A stretch of DNA of 64,000 bases from Bacteroides muris (ex Afrizal et al. 2022) (lineage in GTDB: Bacteria > Bacteroidota > Bacteroidia > Bacteroidales > Bacteroidaceae). The translations under genes and the position numbers were made by a program. Below are positions 27,001 through 34,927 of the stretch, one piece after another. Positions within the stretch are counted from its first letter, which is position 1; the number at the start of each line of letters is the position of its first letter. Location of the stretch: the NCBI RefSeq assembly GCF_004793475.1, contig NZ_SRYZ01000004.1:1-64000 (forward strand). Reading direction: 5' to 3'. Below the pieces are notes generated by a model that was not told the DNA's origin, did not search any database, and saw only the letters and a program-made list of their open reading frames with translations.

Positions 27001-27286
27001 CTTCAGTGGCGGCAGAAACACACAGACGCAGACACGTTACCTGCAGAATGGTGCTTACTTGCGTATGAAGAACATCCAGTTGGGATATACTTTCCCGCAG
27101 AGATGGATACAGAAGGCAGGCATGACCGGACTTCGTCTGTATGTATCGGCCGACAACCTGCTTACTTTCACCAGTCTGTCCGACATCTTTGACCCTGAAG
27201 CTACGGGCGACTTGGCAGGATCTGGTTCGGGTAAGTTGTATCCTTTGCAGAGAGTTGTATCAATTGGTGTAAACGTTAATTTTTAA
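24062..27286 (+). CDS. SusC/RagA family TonB-linked outer-membrane protein
   Basis: This 1074-aa TonB-dependent outer-membrane channel imports glycans or other large nutrients together with its SusD lipoprotein. A signal peptide (residues 1-24) is followed by a carboxypeptidase-regulatory-like domain (about 40-110: GVVKDMAGETVIGASVVVKG, VGYRTQEV). Next come the plug domain (VVVGYGSQRKVNVTGAVAMV, about 122-240) and a 22-strand barrel ending in the typical VSIGVNVNF. The SusD partner follows after 12 bases. There is no adjacent sigma/anti-sigma pair, hybrid two-component sensor or glycoside hydrolase, so the substrate cannot be guessed. Confidence 0.95.
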   Translation: MLKRLKTVSMMLFFLSTSAGTAYAVADYGMDNVLMTQQSGTCTGVVKDMAGETVIGASVVVKGTTVGTITGIDGDFSIPNVKKGDVIQISFVGYRTQEVVWNGTPLNIVLEDDSQALEEVVVVGYGSQRKVNVTGAVAMVDAKAIASRPVANASQALQGVVPGLNLTVGNSGGSLDGRLSINIRGTGTIGDGSSSGPLILIDGIEGDLNTVNPNDIESVSVLKDAASASIYGARASFGVILVTTKSGKSGKTNVSYSGNVRFSNAIGLPDVMDSYKFAQYFNRANSNRGGGAIFSDAVMERIKQYQEGTLKATTVDNGSGIWQKWSNANGNTDWMDEFFGGWAPSHEHNVSINGGSEKTQFMMSGSFLDQDGLINHGSDNFQRYTLNAKISTAVTDWFKVTLNTKWTREDFNRPTYLTGQFFHNLARKWPVHPAYDPNGFPMDEGEVEQMENGGKQNSQKDFFTNQLNMIFEPIKNWKINLEGSVRTTTQYQHWEVLPVQAYDVEGNPYYTVWDMGYGGYSAGSSRVNEYSWKENYYTTNIYSDYFKQFDNGHYFKVMAGFNAELYKTRNISAQKNTLISPNVPTLDTATEDPTASGGYDHTSVAGFFGRINWSYKDRYMFEANGRYDGSARFVGDKQWGFFPSFSAGWNIANEAFFQDVAEKIELGSLKLRASWGQLGNVNTKDPWHPFAQSMPNGSNYGWLVNGSRPNYASNPGMVSAALTWETVETLDFGLDWSFLSNRLTGSFDYFVRKTKDMVGPAPELSNALGTSVPKVNNCDMKSYGWELELGWRDRIGEFSYGAKLVLSDDRQKITRYPNESMSIGSYYNGRMLGDIWGYTTIGIAQTQEEMDAHLAKVDQSALGSGWGAGDIMYADLDGDGKISSGSSKLGDTGDYQIIGNNTPRYKFGLTLDAAYKGFDFRVFFQGIGKRDLWLTGNYFWGANAQGNEWQAAGFEEHWDFWRPEGDPLGANLNAYYPKVNFSGGRNTQTQTRYLQNGAYLRMKNIQLGYTFPQRWIQKAGMTGLRLYVSADNLLTFTSLSDIFDPEATGDLAGSGSGKLYPLQRVVSIGVNVNF

Positions 27287-27298
27287 AGACTGAGAATT

Positions 27299-29311
27299 AT
27301 GAGACTTAAGAATATAGTAGTTCAGGCTTGTGCCATGGTAGGAGGAGCGCTTATGTTCTCTTCTTGCACAGATTATTTGGACAGAGAGCCACTGTCATCG
27401 GTCACTCCCGATGCCTATTTTACGACAACCGACCATTTTGCCGCTTATTCCATCAGCCAATACAATAGTTTGTTTTCTACACATGGCGGCTATGGCATGG
27501 GAATCGGTGCGGGCGACGGCAGCACGGACAATGCAGTGTCAGGTGGTTACAGTGCCACTTATTATGAGGAAGGATACTGGCGAGTGCCCAATACGGGTGG
27601 CGGTTGGAGTTTTTCGTTGATTCGTTATTGCAACTACTTTTTCGAGCAGGCTGTGCCTAAGTTCGAGGCAGGTCAGGTGTCGGGCAATGCGGCTGACATC
27701 AGACATTATATAGGCGAGATGTACTTCTTGCGTGCCATGGTTTACTTCAATTACCTGAAATCTTTCGGTGACTATCCTATCATTACGGAAGTGTTGCCGG
27801 ACGACAAGGCGGTAATGATGGAGAAGGCGGTGCGCCAGCCCCGTAACAAAGTGGCGCGTTTCATTCTGGAAGATTTGGACAATGCGATTGAACGCTTGCA
27901 TGAGTGGGGCTTTGCGGGAAATAACCGCATCAACAAGCAAGTGGCTCTGCTTCTGAAGTCGCGTGTGGCATTATACGAGGCTACATTCGAGAAGTACCAT
28001 AAGGGAACGGGCCGTGTGCCGGGCGACGAAACCTGGCCGGGCCGGAGGGTGCATACTGGTTTCAGCCTGAACGTGGACGAGGAAGTGAACTTCTTCCTGA
28101 GAGAGGCGATGGATGCTGCGGAGCAAGTGGCGGATGTGGTGACGCTGACCCCTAACTCGGGCACGCTGGAGCCGCCCACAATCACGACGGTTTCGGGATG
28201 GAATCCTTACTTCGAATTGTTTGCTTCGGAAGACTTGAGCGATAATAGCGAGGTGCTGATGTGGAGAGAATATGCTAAGTCGGGTTCGTTTACCATTGCA
28301 CATGGTGCGCCGGCATGGGTACAATCCGGCAGTAACCACGGGTTGTTGAAGAGCTATGTGGAGAGTTTCTTGATGACCGACGGTATGCCTTGGTATGCGG
28401 CTACTAGTGTGGCTCCGTATGAGGGCGACGAAACGCTGGACAAAGTGAAGGCGAACCGCGACGAGCGTTTGCAGCTGTTTATGTTTGGCGAGAGCAATTT
28501 CTTGCCTTTCCACTCGCAGCAGAGTGCGCAGGGCGAGCAGTACTTCCGCCCACATCCGGTATCAAACCGTCAGGAGATGCAAGATCGCACGGGCTATCGT
28601 TTGCGCAAGTATGCCAGCTTCGACCAGGCTCAGAATGTATGGGGAAAGGCCGAATCGACCACAGGCTGCATTGTCTTCCGTGGTGTGGAGGCTTACTTGA
28701 ACTATATAGAGGCTTCTTATTTGCTGAATGGCAACATCAACTCGAAGGCATCTCAGTATTGGAGAGCCATTCGTAATCGTGCAGGCGTGGATGCGGACTT
28801 CGAGAAGACGATTGCCGCCACGGATATGAGCAAGGAGACGGACTGGGGAAAGATGTCGGGTGGACAACTGGTGGATGCTACTCTGCTGAACATCCGTCGT
28901 GAACGTCGTTGCGAGTTTATCGGTGAGAACATGCGTTGGAGCGACCTGGTTCGCTGGCGTTCATTCGACCACATGCTGACGGAGAGATGGGTGCCCGAGG
29001 GCTGCAACTTCTGGACGAAAATGCACGAATATTGCAATCACGATGAGAATGGAGCTGAAGTGAATTACAGCTATACGGGGGTAGAGGGTGCGAATATCTC
29101 TGATCCGAAGTATAAATATCTGCGTCCTTACTCTATTATGAAGGATAATAATCCGGTGTATGAAGGGTATATTTGGGCGAAGGCCAACTATTTGTCTCCT
29201 GTACCTATCCGCGAGATGGAGTTGCTGTCACCGGATGAGACGGTGGGTAACTCGGTGCTGTATCAGAATCCTTATTGGCCCGAGACTGTGAACGGAACGG
29301 CTATTGAGTAG
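27299..29311 (+). CDS. SusD/RagB family nutrient-binding outer-membrane lipoprotein
   Basis: This 670-aa lipoprotein caps the SusC channel. The signal ends in a lipobox (ALMFSSC, Cys near residue 22), followed by the SusD-family start TDYLDREPLSSVTPDAYF. Helical TPR-like segments make up the core, and the family C-terminal block RRERRCEFIGENMRWSDLVR appears around residue 535. The end PIREMELLSPDETVGN...QNPYW is typical. It is co-transcribed with susC and followed by a terminator at 29387-29426. Confidence 0.95.
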   Translation: MRLKNIVVQACAMVGGALMFSSCTDYLDREPLSSVTPDAYFTTTDHFAAYSISQYNSLFSTHGGYGMGIGAGDGSTDNAVSGGYSATYYEEGYWRVPNTGGGWSFSLIRYCNYFFEQAVPKFEAGQVSGNAADIRHYIGEMYFLRAMVYFNYLKSFGDYPIITEVLPDDKAVMMEKAVRQPRNKVARFILEDLDNAIERLHEWGFAGNNRINKQVALLLKSRVALYEATFEKYHKGTGRVPGDETWPGRRVHTGFSLNVDEEVNFFLREAMDAAEQVADVVTLTPNSGTLEPPTITTVSGWNPYFELFASEDLSDNSEVLMWREYAKSGSFTIAHGAPAWVQSGSNHGLLKSYVESFLMTDGMPWYAATSVAPYEGDETLDKVKANRDERLQLFMFGESNFLPFHSQQSAQGEQYFRPHPVSNRQEMQDRTGYRLRKYASFDQAQNVWGKAESTTGCIVFRGVEAYLNYIEASYLLNGNINSKASQYWRAIRNRAGVDADFEKTIAATDMSKETDWGKMSGGQLVDATLLNIRRERRCEFIGENMRWSDLVRWRSFDHMLTERWVPEGCNFWTKMHEYCNHDENGAEVNYSYTGVEGANISDPKYKYLRPYSIMKDNNPVYEGYIWAKANYLSPVPIREMELLSPDETVGNSVLYQNPYWPETVNGTAIE

Positions 29312-29386
29312 TCCGGATCGGATGACAATAAAAATAATGAGGGCTTTTATACACCCTCGTTAAGTTTAGACATAATAATTTAATTG

Positions 29387-29426
29387 AAAAGGCAAGGGAG
29401 CTCGTGAGAGTTTCCTTGCCTTTTTG
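29387..29426 (+). terminator. Rho-independent terminator after the SusC/SusD pair
   Basis: AAGGCAAGGGA pairs with TTTCCTTGCCTT across an 11-base loop, followed by TTTTTG. Confidence 0.85.
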
Positions 29427-29516
29427 CTGACATGGGGGGCACAGCTCTTTCATTTAAGGGATTATGTCTTTCGTATCATAAAAATGCGTACCTTAGCGAC
29501 AAAAATCAGAACACTA

Positions 29517-29918
29517 ATGAATAGAATCTTTCATGCGCGCATTGCTATGGGGCAGTATTTGTTCCTCATCTTGATAGGTATTCTCACCGTCTATATGCTT
29601 TGGAGCAAGCTTTCGCTGCCGGCTGCTCTTTTCATGCTTTGGCTGGTGGTTATCATTGAGAAGCTTATCCATACCACCTATACCGTAACGCCCGACGGGA
29701 AGTTGATGCTGTCCTTCGGCCGTTTTTCCAGGAGCAAGGAAATTCTGATAAAAGACATCGCTTCCGTGGAGCGTGCTTCTTCCATGCAGATAGGACGGTT
29801 TGCAGTGATACGCTATGTGCTCGTGAAATATGGCGAGGGCAAGTGTGCAGTGCTTCTTCCCGTCAAAGAGGAGGAGTTTATCCGGTTGCTGGAGGAACGG
29901 AGGAGGGGGGAGCGATAG
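29517..29918 (+). CDS. PH-domain-like membrane protein
   Basis: 133 aa. Two hydrophobic helices (YLFLILIGILTVYMLWSKL and AALFMLWLVVIIEKL) are followed by a small beta-rich domain (YTVTPDGKLMLSFGRFSRSK, then IKDIASVERASSMQI). This matches bacterial PH-like (bPH) proteins. Function is unknown. The start at MNRIFHARIAMGQ is chosen because it follows a promoter-like TACCTTAG near 29491; a longer in-frame start at 29484 would overlap that element. The gene stands alone between the SusCD terminator and lpdA. Confidence 0.65.
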   Translation: MNRIFHARIAMGQYLFLILIGILTVYMLWSKLSLPAALFMLWLVVIIEKLIHTTYTVTPDGKLMLSFGRFSRSKEILIKDIASVERASSMQIGRFAVIRYVLVKYGEGKCAVLLPVKEEEFIRLLEERRRGER

Positions 29919-29969
29919 TGTGTGCTCCTATCGTGAACGCTTTATTTTCCCGAGGGGAGAATTCCGTTT

Positions 29970-29989
29970 GACAGACACTGGCATTTGTC
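29970..29989. repeat. GACAGACACTGG-family palindromic repeat, locus 2
   Basis: A single unit, GACAGACACTGGCATTTGTC, an imperfect palindrome belonging to the same family as 6168-6210 and 46367-46430. Confidence 0.65.
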
Positions 29990-30020
29990 AATTTTACAAA
30001 GAACCGTGGTTTTCCGATGC

Positions 30021-30060
30021 ATTCTCCGAAAGAAAAAACTGTTCTTTTTTGTCGGAGAAT
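30021..30060. other. Hairpin upstream of lpdA
   Basis: ATTCTCCGA (30021-30029) and TCGGAGAAT (30052-30060) form a perfect 9-bp stem closing an A/T-rich loop that could extend the pairing. It ends about 50 bases before lpdA. It could be an untranslated leader element or a terminator of the preceding gene; no T run follows. Confidence 0.45.
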
Positions 30061-30111
30061 ACGGGTTTTGTTAACTTGCGCACAAATTAATCACTAACCA
30101 TTGATTGACCT

Positions 30112-31470
30112 ATGAAATACCAAGTTGCCATTATCGGCGGAGGTCCTGCGGGATATACTGCTGCCGAAGCTGCCGGAAAGGCAGGACTGAGTGTCGTACT
30201 GTTTGAAAAGCAAAGTCTTGGTGGAGTATGCCTGAACGAAGGGTGTATTCCCACCAAGACTTTATTGTATTCTGCCAAGACATACGATGGGGCACGTCAT
30301 GCCTCGAAGTATGCGGTGAGTGTATCGGAGGTAGCCTTCGATTTGCCCAAGATTATAGCCCGCAAGCAGAAGGTGGTGCGCAAGCTGGTACTTGGCGTGA
30401 AGGGCAAGCTTGCCGCCTGTGGCGTGTCGATTGTCAGCGGTGAAGCCACGGTAGCGGACAAGAATCATGTGGAGTGCGGCGGAGAAACCTACGAATGCGA
30501 GAACCTGCTGCTCTGTACCGGTTCCGAAACCTTTGTCCCTGCCATTCCCGGCATAGACAAGGTGCCTTACTGGACCTACCGTGACGCGCTGGACAACAAG
30601 GAACTGCCTGCCTCGCTTGCCATCATCGGCGGCGGTGTCATCGGTATGGAGTTCGCCTCTTTCTTCAACAGCCTGGGAGTGCAGGTAACTGTCGTCGAGA
30701 TGCTGGACGAGATACTGGGAGGCGGTATGGACCGCGAGCTGGCGGGGATGCTCCGTGCAGAGTATGCCAAGCGGGGAATCAAGTTCATGTTGAGTACAAA
30801 AGTGGTATCTGTCATGCCGGATGCTGCCGAAGCTTCTTCCCTTATCCGGGTGAATTATGAAACAGCCGACGGTCCCGGTTCCGTCGTTGCCGAACGGCTT
30901 CTGATGAGCGTGGGCCGCCGTCCGGTAATGAAAGGCTTCGGCCTGGAGAATCTGGGCTTGGAAAGAACGGAGCGCGGAAATGTCTTTGTCAACGGACAGA
31001 TGCAGACTTCAGTTCCCGGAGTATATGCCTGCGGCGACCTGACGGGCTATTCCTTGCTGGCACATACAGCCGTCCGCGAGGCGGAAGTAGCCATACATTC
31101 CATCATCGGCAAGAAGGATGCCATGAGCTACCGTGCCATCCCCGGCGTGGTATATACCAATCCCGAAATAGCCGGTGTAGGCGAGACGGAAGAGTCCCTG
31201 CAGAAGAAAGGCGTAGCCTACCGTGCCGTGAAGCTGCCGATGGCGTACAGTGGCCGTTTCGTCGCCGAGAACGAAGGTGTGAACGGCGTCTGCAAGTTGC
31301 TGCTGGGCAGTGACGATACCGTATTGGGGGCACATGTCTTGGGTAATCCCGCTTCCGAAATCATCACGCTGGCAGGCATGGCCATCGAGTTGGGGCTGAC
31401 TGCCGATGAGTGGAAAAAGATTGTCTTTCCGCACCCCACGGTGGGAGAAATATTCAAGGAGGCATTATAG
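30112..31470 (+). CDS. lpdA: Dihydrolipoyl dehydrogenase
   Basis: This 452-aa flavoprotein reoxidises dihydrolipoyl groups of 2-oxoacid dehydrogenase or glycine-cleavage complexes, using NAD. The FAD motif IIGGGPAGYTAAEAAG is at residues 7-22. The redox disulfide is C40/C45 (GGVCLNEGCIPT). The NAD-binding motif AIIGGGVIGMEFASFF is near residue 170, and the catalytic His-Glu pair is at H441 and E446 (FPHPTVGEIF). No lipoyl-complex subunits are next to it, so it probably serves complexes encoded elsewhere. Confidence 0.95.
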   Translation: MKYQVAIIGGGPAGYTAAEAAGKAGLSVVLFEKQSLGGVCLNEGCIPTKTLLYSAKTYDGARHASKYAVSVSEVAFDLPKIIARKQKVVRKLVLGVKGKLAACGVSIVSGEATVADKNHVECGGETYECENLLLCTGSETFVPAIPGIDKVPYWTYRDALDNKELPASLAIIGGGVIGMEFASFFNSLGVQVTVVEMLDEILGGGMDRELAGMLRAEYAKRGIKFMLSTKVVSVMPDAAEASSLIRVNYETADGPGSVVAERLLMSVGRRPVMKGFGLENLGLERTERGNVFVNGQMQTSVPGVYACGDLTGYSLLAHTAVREAEVAIHSIIGKKDAMSYRAIPGVVYTNPEIAGVGETEESLQKKGVAYRAVKLPMAYSGRFVAENEGVNGVCKLLLGSDDTVLGAHVLGNPASEIITLAGMAIELGLTADEWKKIVFPHPTVGEIFKEAL

Positions 31471-31504
31471 AGTCCATGACTGTTGTCTCATATAAACATA
31501 AAAG

Positions 31505-31632
31505 ATGAAGACTGTAAAGCTAATCACCTGCGACAGGCCGCATCTCCGGGCACTGAGCATTGGGAGTATGTATGCAGCAAGTGCGGCACTCGTTTTGAGA
31601 AGCCGGTGGCGAAAGGAACAGTTGAAGAATAA
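31505..31632 (+). pseudogene. Remnant of a small zinc-ribbon (DUF2007-like) gene with an internal deletion
   Basis: The ATG at 31505 reads MKTVKLITCD, a start typical of DUF2007-like proteins. From 31531, one frame over, it reads RQAASPGTEHWEYVCSKCGT and continues RFEKPVAKGTVEE to a stop at 31630. That second part looks like the C-terminal zinc-ribbon end (CSKCG) of such a protein. The middle is missing and the two ends are out of frame. It lies between lpdA and dacB, ending 12 bases before dacB. Family assignment is from memory of typical sequences and is moderate. Confidence 0.5.
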
Positions 31633-31644
31633 TCAGGTGTACTT

Positions 31645-33126
31645 ATGAAAAGGATTTTGTTGCAGTTAATTTTATCCGTCTGCCTGCTGCCTTTGTGGGC
31701 TCAAGAGGCGGTAGCTCCGGTGAAGCCGCTCTCTGCGCGGATTGATGCGTTGATAGAACACAAACTTCCCGCAGGTTCCAACGTGGCGATTTCGGTCTAT
31801 GACCTGACTGCCGGAAAGTCCTTGTACGGCTATCAGGCGGACAAGCTTTCCCGTCCCGCTTCCACCATGAAGCTGCTGACCACCATTACCGCACTTGCCC
31901 GCCCCGAAGCCGACGAGCCGTTCCGTACGGAAGTGTGGTACCGGGGAACCATAGAGCGCGATACCTTGCAGGGGGATATGTATGTGATAGGCGGTTTCGA
32001 TCCGGAGTTTGATGAAGAGGCATTGGATTCCCTGGTGGCTGCCGTGGCCCGCTTTCCCTTCTCTGTCATCAAAGGAAAGGTGTATGGCGATGTCTCCATG
32101 AAAGACTCCTTGTACTGGGGAAGTGGCTGGCTGTGGGACGATACGCCCTATTCCTTCCAACCCTACCTCTCACCGCTGATGCTGAATAAAGGAGTGGTGA
32201 CGGTCACCGCCACATCCGGCGAACGGGGCGACAGCGCACACCTTGAATGTACTCCCGTCTCTTCCTATTATACACTGACGAACAAGACCCAAAGCCGTAC
32301 CCCTTCTGCCGGACGCTTCCGTGTGGGGCGCGACTGGCTGGTGAACGGGAACAACATCACCGTGGCGGGCAACGTCGATGCCCGCCGTACAGGTACGGTC
32401 AATATCTTCTCTTCTCAGGACTTCTTCATGCACACCTTTATGGAACGCTTGCAGGCACGAGGCATCCGGTGCATTCCGACGGCAGGAGCAGAATCTGAAG
32501 CTTTTGAAACGGTGGTGAAGCCCTCTGCCGTAGCCTCTTCTTACCTCTTCGGCGAGTTCCGCCGAGACAGCCTCTCCGTGCGGATGGCGTTCTACGAAAC
32601 TCCCGTGCAGGATGTGGTGAGACAGATAATGAAGGAGAGCGATAACCTCAATGCCGAAGCCATGCTGTGCCGGTTGGGTGTGCAGAGCAGCGGAAAGAAG
32701 CGTGTCTCTGCCGAGGACGGGCTTTCTGCCGTCCGTATGCTGATAAAGAAGCTGGGGCATAATCCCGACCGATATAACTTGGCGGACGGTTGCGGCCTTT
32801 CCAATTACAACTACATTTCTCCGGAGCTTTTGGTTTCCTTCCTCAGATACGCCTACTCGCGTACTGATGTATTCCGGAAACTCTATAAGGCTTTGCCCAT
32901 CGGTGGAGTGGACGGTACGCTGGAGTTTCGCATGAAGAAGGGCACCCCTTCCCATAGGAACGTACATGCCAAGACGGGTTCCTTTACTGCCGTCAACTGC
33001 CTGGCCGGTTACCTTAAGGCCCGCAACGGACACGAAATAGCCTTTGCCGTCATGAACCAGAATGCACTGTCGGGCAGGGAAGCACGCGCTTTTCAGGATG
33101 CGGTGTGTGATGAGGTGATACGTTGA
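31645..33126 (+). CDS. dacB: D-alanyl-D-alanine carboxypeptidase/endopeptidase (PBP4, peptidase S13)
   Basis: This periplasmic penicillin-binding protein trims and cleaves peptidoglycan cross-links. It has 493 aa with a signal peptide (MKRILLQLILSVCLLPLWA). All three active-site motifs are present: SXXK as STMK at residues 73-76, SXN as SNYN in GCGLSNYNYISPE near 388, and KTG in VHAKTGSFTAVN near 441. The large insert between motifs 1 and 2 is typical of the S13 class. It lies next to a decayed efflux operon but is itself intact. Confidence 0.95.
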   Translation: MKRILLQLILSVCLLPLWAQEAVAPVKPLSARIDALIEHKLPAGSNVAISVYDLTAGKSLYGYQADKLSRPASTMKLLTTITALARPEADEPFRTEVWYRGTIERDTLQGDMYVIGGFDPEFDEEALDSLVAAVARFPFSVIKGKVYGDVSMKDSLYWGSGWLWDDTPYSFQPYLSPLMLNKGVVTVTATSGERGDSAHLECTPVSSYYTLTNKTQSRTPSAGRFRVGRDWLVNGNNITVAGNVDARRTGTVNIFSSQDFFMHTFMERLQARGIRCIPTAGAESEAFETVVKPSAVASSYLFGEFRRDSLSVRMAFYETPVQDVVRQIMKESDNLNAEAMLCRLGVQSSGKKRVSAEDGLSAVRMLIKKLGHNPDRYNLADGCGLSNYNYISPELLVSFLRYAYSRTDVFRKLYKALPIGGVDGTLEFRMKKGTPSHRNVHAKTGSFTAVNCLAGYLKARNGHEIAFAVMNQNALSGREARAFQDAVCDEVIR

Positions 33127-33138
33127 GGTTTAGCCATT

Positions 33139-33200
33139 GTAAAGTTGACCTTTAGTGTCGTAAAGTTAAGGTTTGGCTTCCTAAAGCAGACCTTTACAAA
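33139..33200. repeat. Permuted TAAAG / CCTTTA word repeats
   Basis: Within about 60 bases come GTAAAGTTGACCTTTA, CGTAAAGTTAAGGTTTGG and CTAAAGCAGACCTTTACA: three loosely palindromic units of 16-18 nt between dacB and the adaptor fragment. A GGAGG/CCTCC hairpin follows near 33220. Confidence 0.5.
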
Positions 33201-33252
33201 GTGTGCCCCAAGCGTGGGGGGAGGAAATCACTCCTCCTTCGTATTGCGGTAG

Positions 33253-33747
33253 CGTGCCGGAGACATGTACGTTTACTTTTCCATGACCGAAAACCAGTTG
33301 CTTGCCCTGACTCGCCAGTACGGAAGCGTGGACGAGGCGTTGAAGAACATGCCTCAAGCGGAACTGAGACTGAATGACAATTCCGTCTATGACAAGAAAG
33401 GTACCATCGAGTCCATCAGCGGTGTCATCGACCGCCAGACGGGTACGGTAGTGGCACGCGTGGTCTTTCCCAACGAATCGCGCCTGCTCCATAGCGGGGC
33501 GTCGGGCACGGTGGTGGTGCCTACCATTTACAGGAACTGTATCGTGGTTCCGCAAGAAGCCACCATACAGTTGCAGGACAAGACGGTAGTATACAAGGTA
33601 GTGGATGGCAAAGCCGTTTCCGTCTTGATTACCGTGGCAGGAATAAATGACGGACGCGAATACGTGGTGCTGGACGGACTGAAAGTCGGTGACGAGATTG
33701 TATCCGCCGGTGCCGGACTACTGCGCGAAGGGACGCAAGTGAAATGA
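33253..33747 (+). pseudogene. Truncated RND efflux periplasmic adaptor subunit (C-terminal part only)
   Basis: The frame opens after a TAG at 33250 and reads GDMYVYFSMTENQLLAL, then IDRQTGTVVARVVFPN and GLKVGDEIVSAGAGLLREG. This is the beta-barrel and membrane-proximal part of an AcrA/MexA-type adaptor. The signal peptide, lipobox, coiled-coil hairpin and lipoyl halves are absent, leaving about 165 of the usual 370-400 residues. An ATG at 33265 could start a 160-aa fragment, but with no signal peptide it could not reach the periplasm. It is followed by the pump-channel fusion at 33784. Confidence 0.8.
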
Positions 33748-33783
33748 TGATTGCTATTTATCAACTATCAATGATGGATTAAG

Positions 33784-34716
33784 ATGAAAGGAAATATATT
33801 TATAAAACGGCCGGTGATGGCTTTCTCCATCTCCGTACTGATTCTGGTGATAGGGCTCATTTCGCTCTTTACGCTGCCGGTGGAACAGTATCCTGATATT
33901 GCACCTCCCACGGTGTACGTCAGTGCCAACTACACCGGTGCCGATGCCGAAGCCGTACTGAACAGCGTCATCATGCCGCTGGAGGAGAGTATCAACGGTG
34001 TGGAGAGCATGATGTACATCAGCTCTACCGCCACTAATGCCGGCTCTGCCACCATACAAGTTTATTTCAAGCAGGGTACGGACCCCGACATGGCTGCGGT
34101 AAACGTACAGAACCGTGTAGCCAAGGCACAGGGATTGCTGCCTGCCGAGGTGACGAAAATCGGTGTGACTACCCAGAAGCGACAGACCAGCTTCCTGCAA
34201 ATCGGCGCTTTGGTAAGCACCGACGGGCGCTACAACCAGACGTTCCTTGCCAATTACCTAGACATCAACGTGATTCCGCAAATCAAGCGTATCGAGGGTG
34301 TGGGTGATGTAATGGAGCTGGGCGATACCTACAGTATGCGTATCTGGCTGAAACCGGAACGCATGGCGCAGTATGGACTGGTTCCTTCGGACGTGACCGC
34401 CGTATTGGGCGAGCAGAACATCGAGGCACCGACCGGTTCGCTGGGCGGGAGTGCGGGCTGGATCAATTCTGCCGGTTCAATGATTGTGAATCCCGGCAAG
34501 TTCCTGGCTTCGGCAGTGGGCTCGCTGACGCAGTCGCTCTTTGCCCGCGGGCAGGTCATTGCGCAGTACCGCATAGCCCGTGCCCGGCAGGAGGAGGCTT
34601 CCCTTGTCTTCCGGCAGACATTGCTCAACGCACAACTGGCACAGACGGCCAACCGATTTTCTGAAATACAAAGCCTGATTAACCTCTACAAGGCGTTAGG
34701 GGGAGGTCAGGAATAG
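33784..34716 (+). pseudogene. In-frame fusion of AcrB-type pump N-terminus to TolC/OprM-type C-terminal pieces
   Basis: 310 aa. Residues 1 to about 220 are the start of an RND pump: MKGNIFIKRPVMAFSISVLI, the first membrane helix, PVEQYPDIAPPTV, and the porter-domain start to LGEQNIEAPTGSLGG. From about 221 it reads SAGWINSAGSMIVNPGKF and LTQSLFARGQVIAQYRIA, which belongs to an OprM/TolC outer-membrane channel. From about 283 it reads QLAQTANRFSEIQSLINLYK and ends ALGGGQE, the extreme channel C-terminus. Roughly 800 pump residues and most of the channel are missing, so efflux function is lost. Both junctions keep the frame. Confidence 0.85.
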
Positions 34717-34765
34717 AGTGTCATCATACTACTCTCTCTGCATCTTCACTTTAAATGTGAAGGAA

Positions 34766-34805
34766 GGGCTGTCCGGGAAGTGATTCCGGGGCAGCCCGCT
34801 TTTGT
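34766..34805 (+). terminator. Terminator at the end of the former efflux operon
   Basis: GGGCTGTCCGG pairs with CCGGGGCAGCCC across about 9 bases, followed by GCTTTTG. It is probably the original operon terminator. Confidence 0.75.
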
Positions 34806-34927
34806 AGGTGGTGATTCCAATTTCAAACCATCTATTTTCTCGTGAGAAAGAACGATTCTTTGATGTACATTCTCTTTTTTCGATATTATTATATAATTTC
34901 GCTTAAAAGTTTAATCAAATTAATGAT

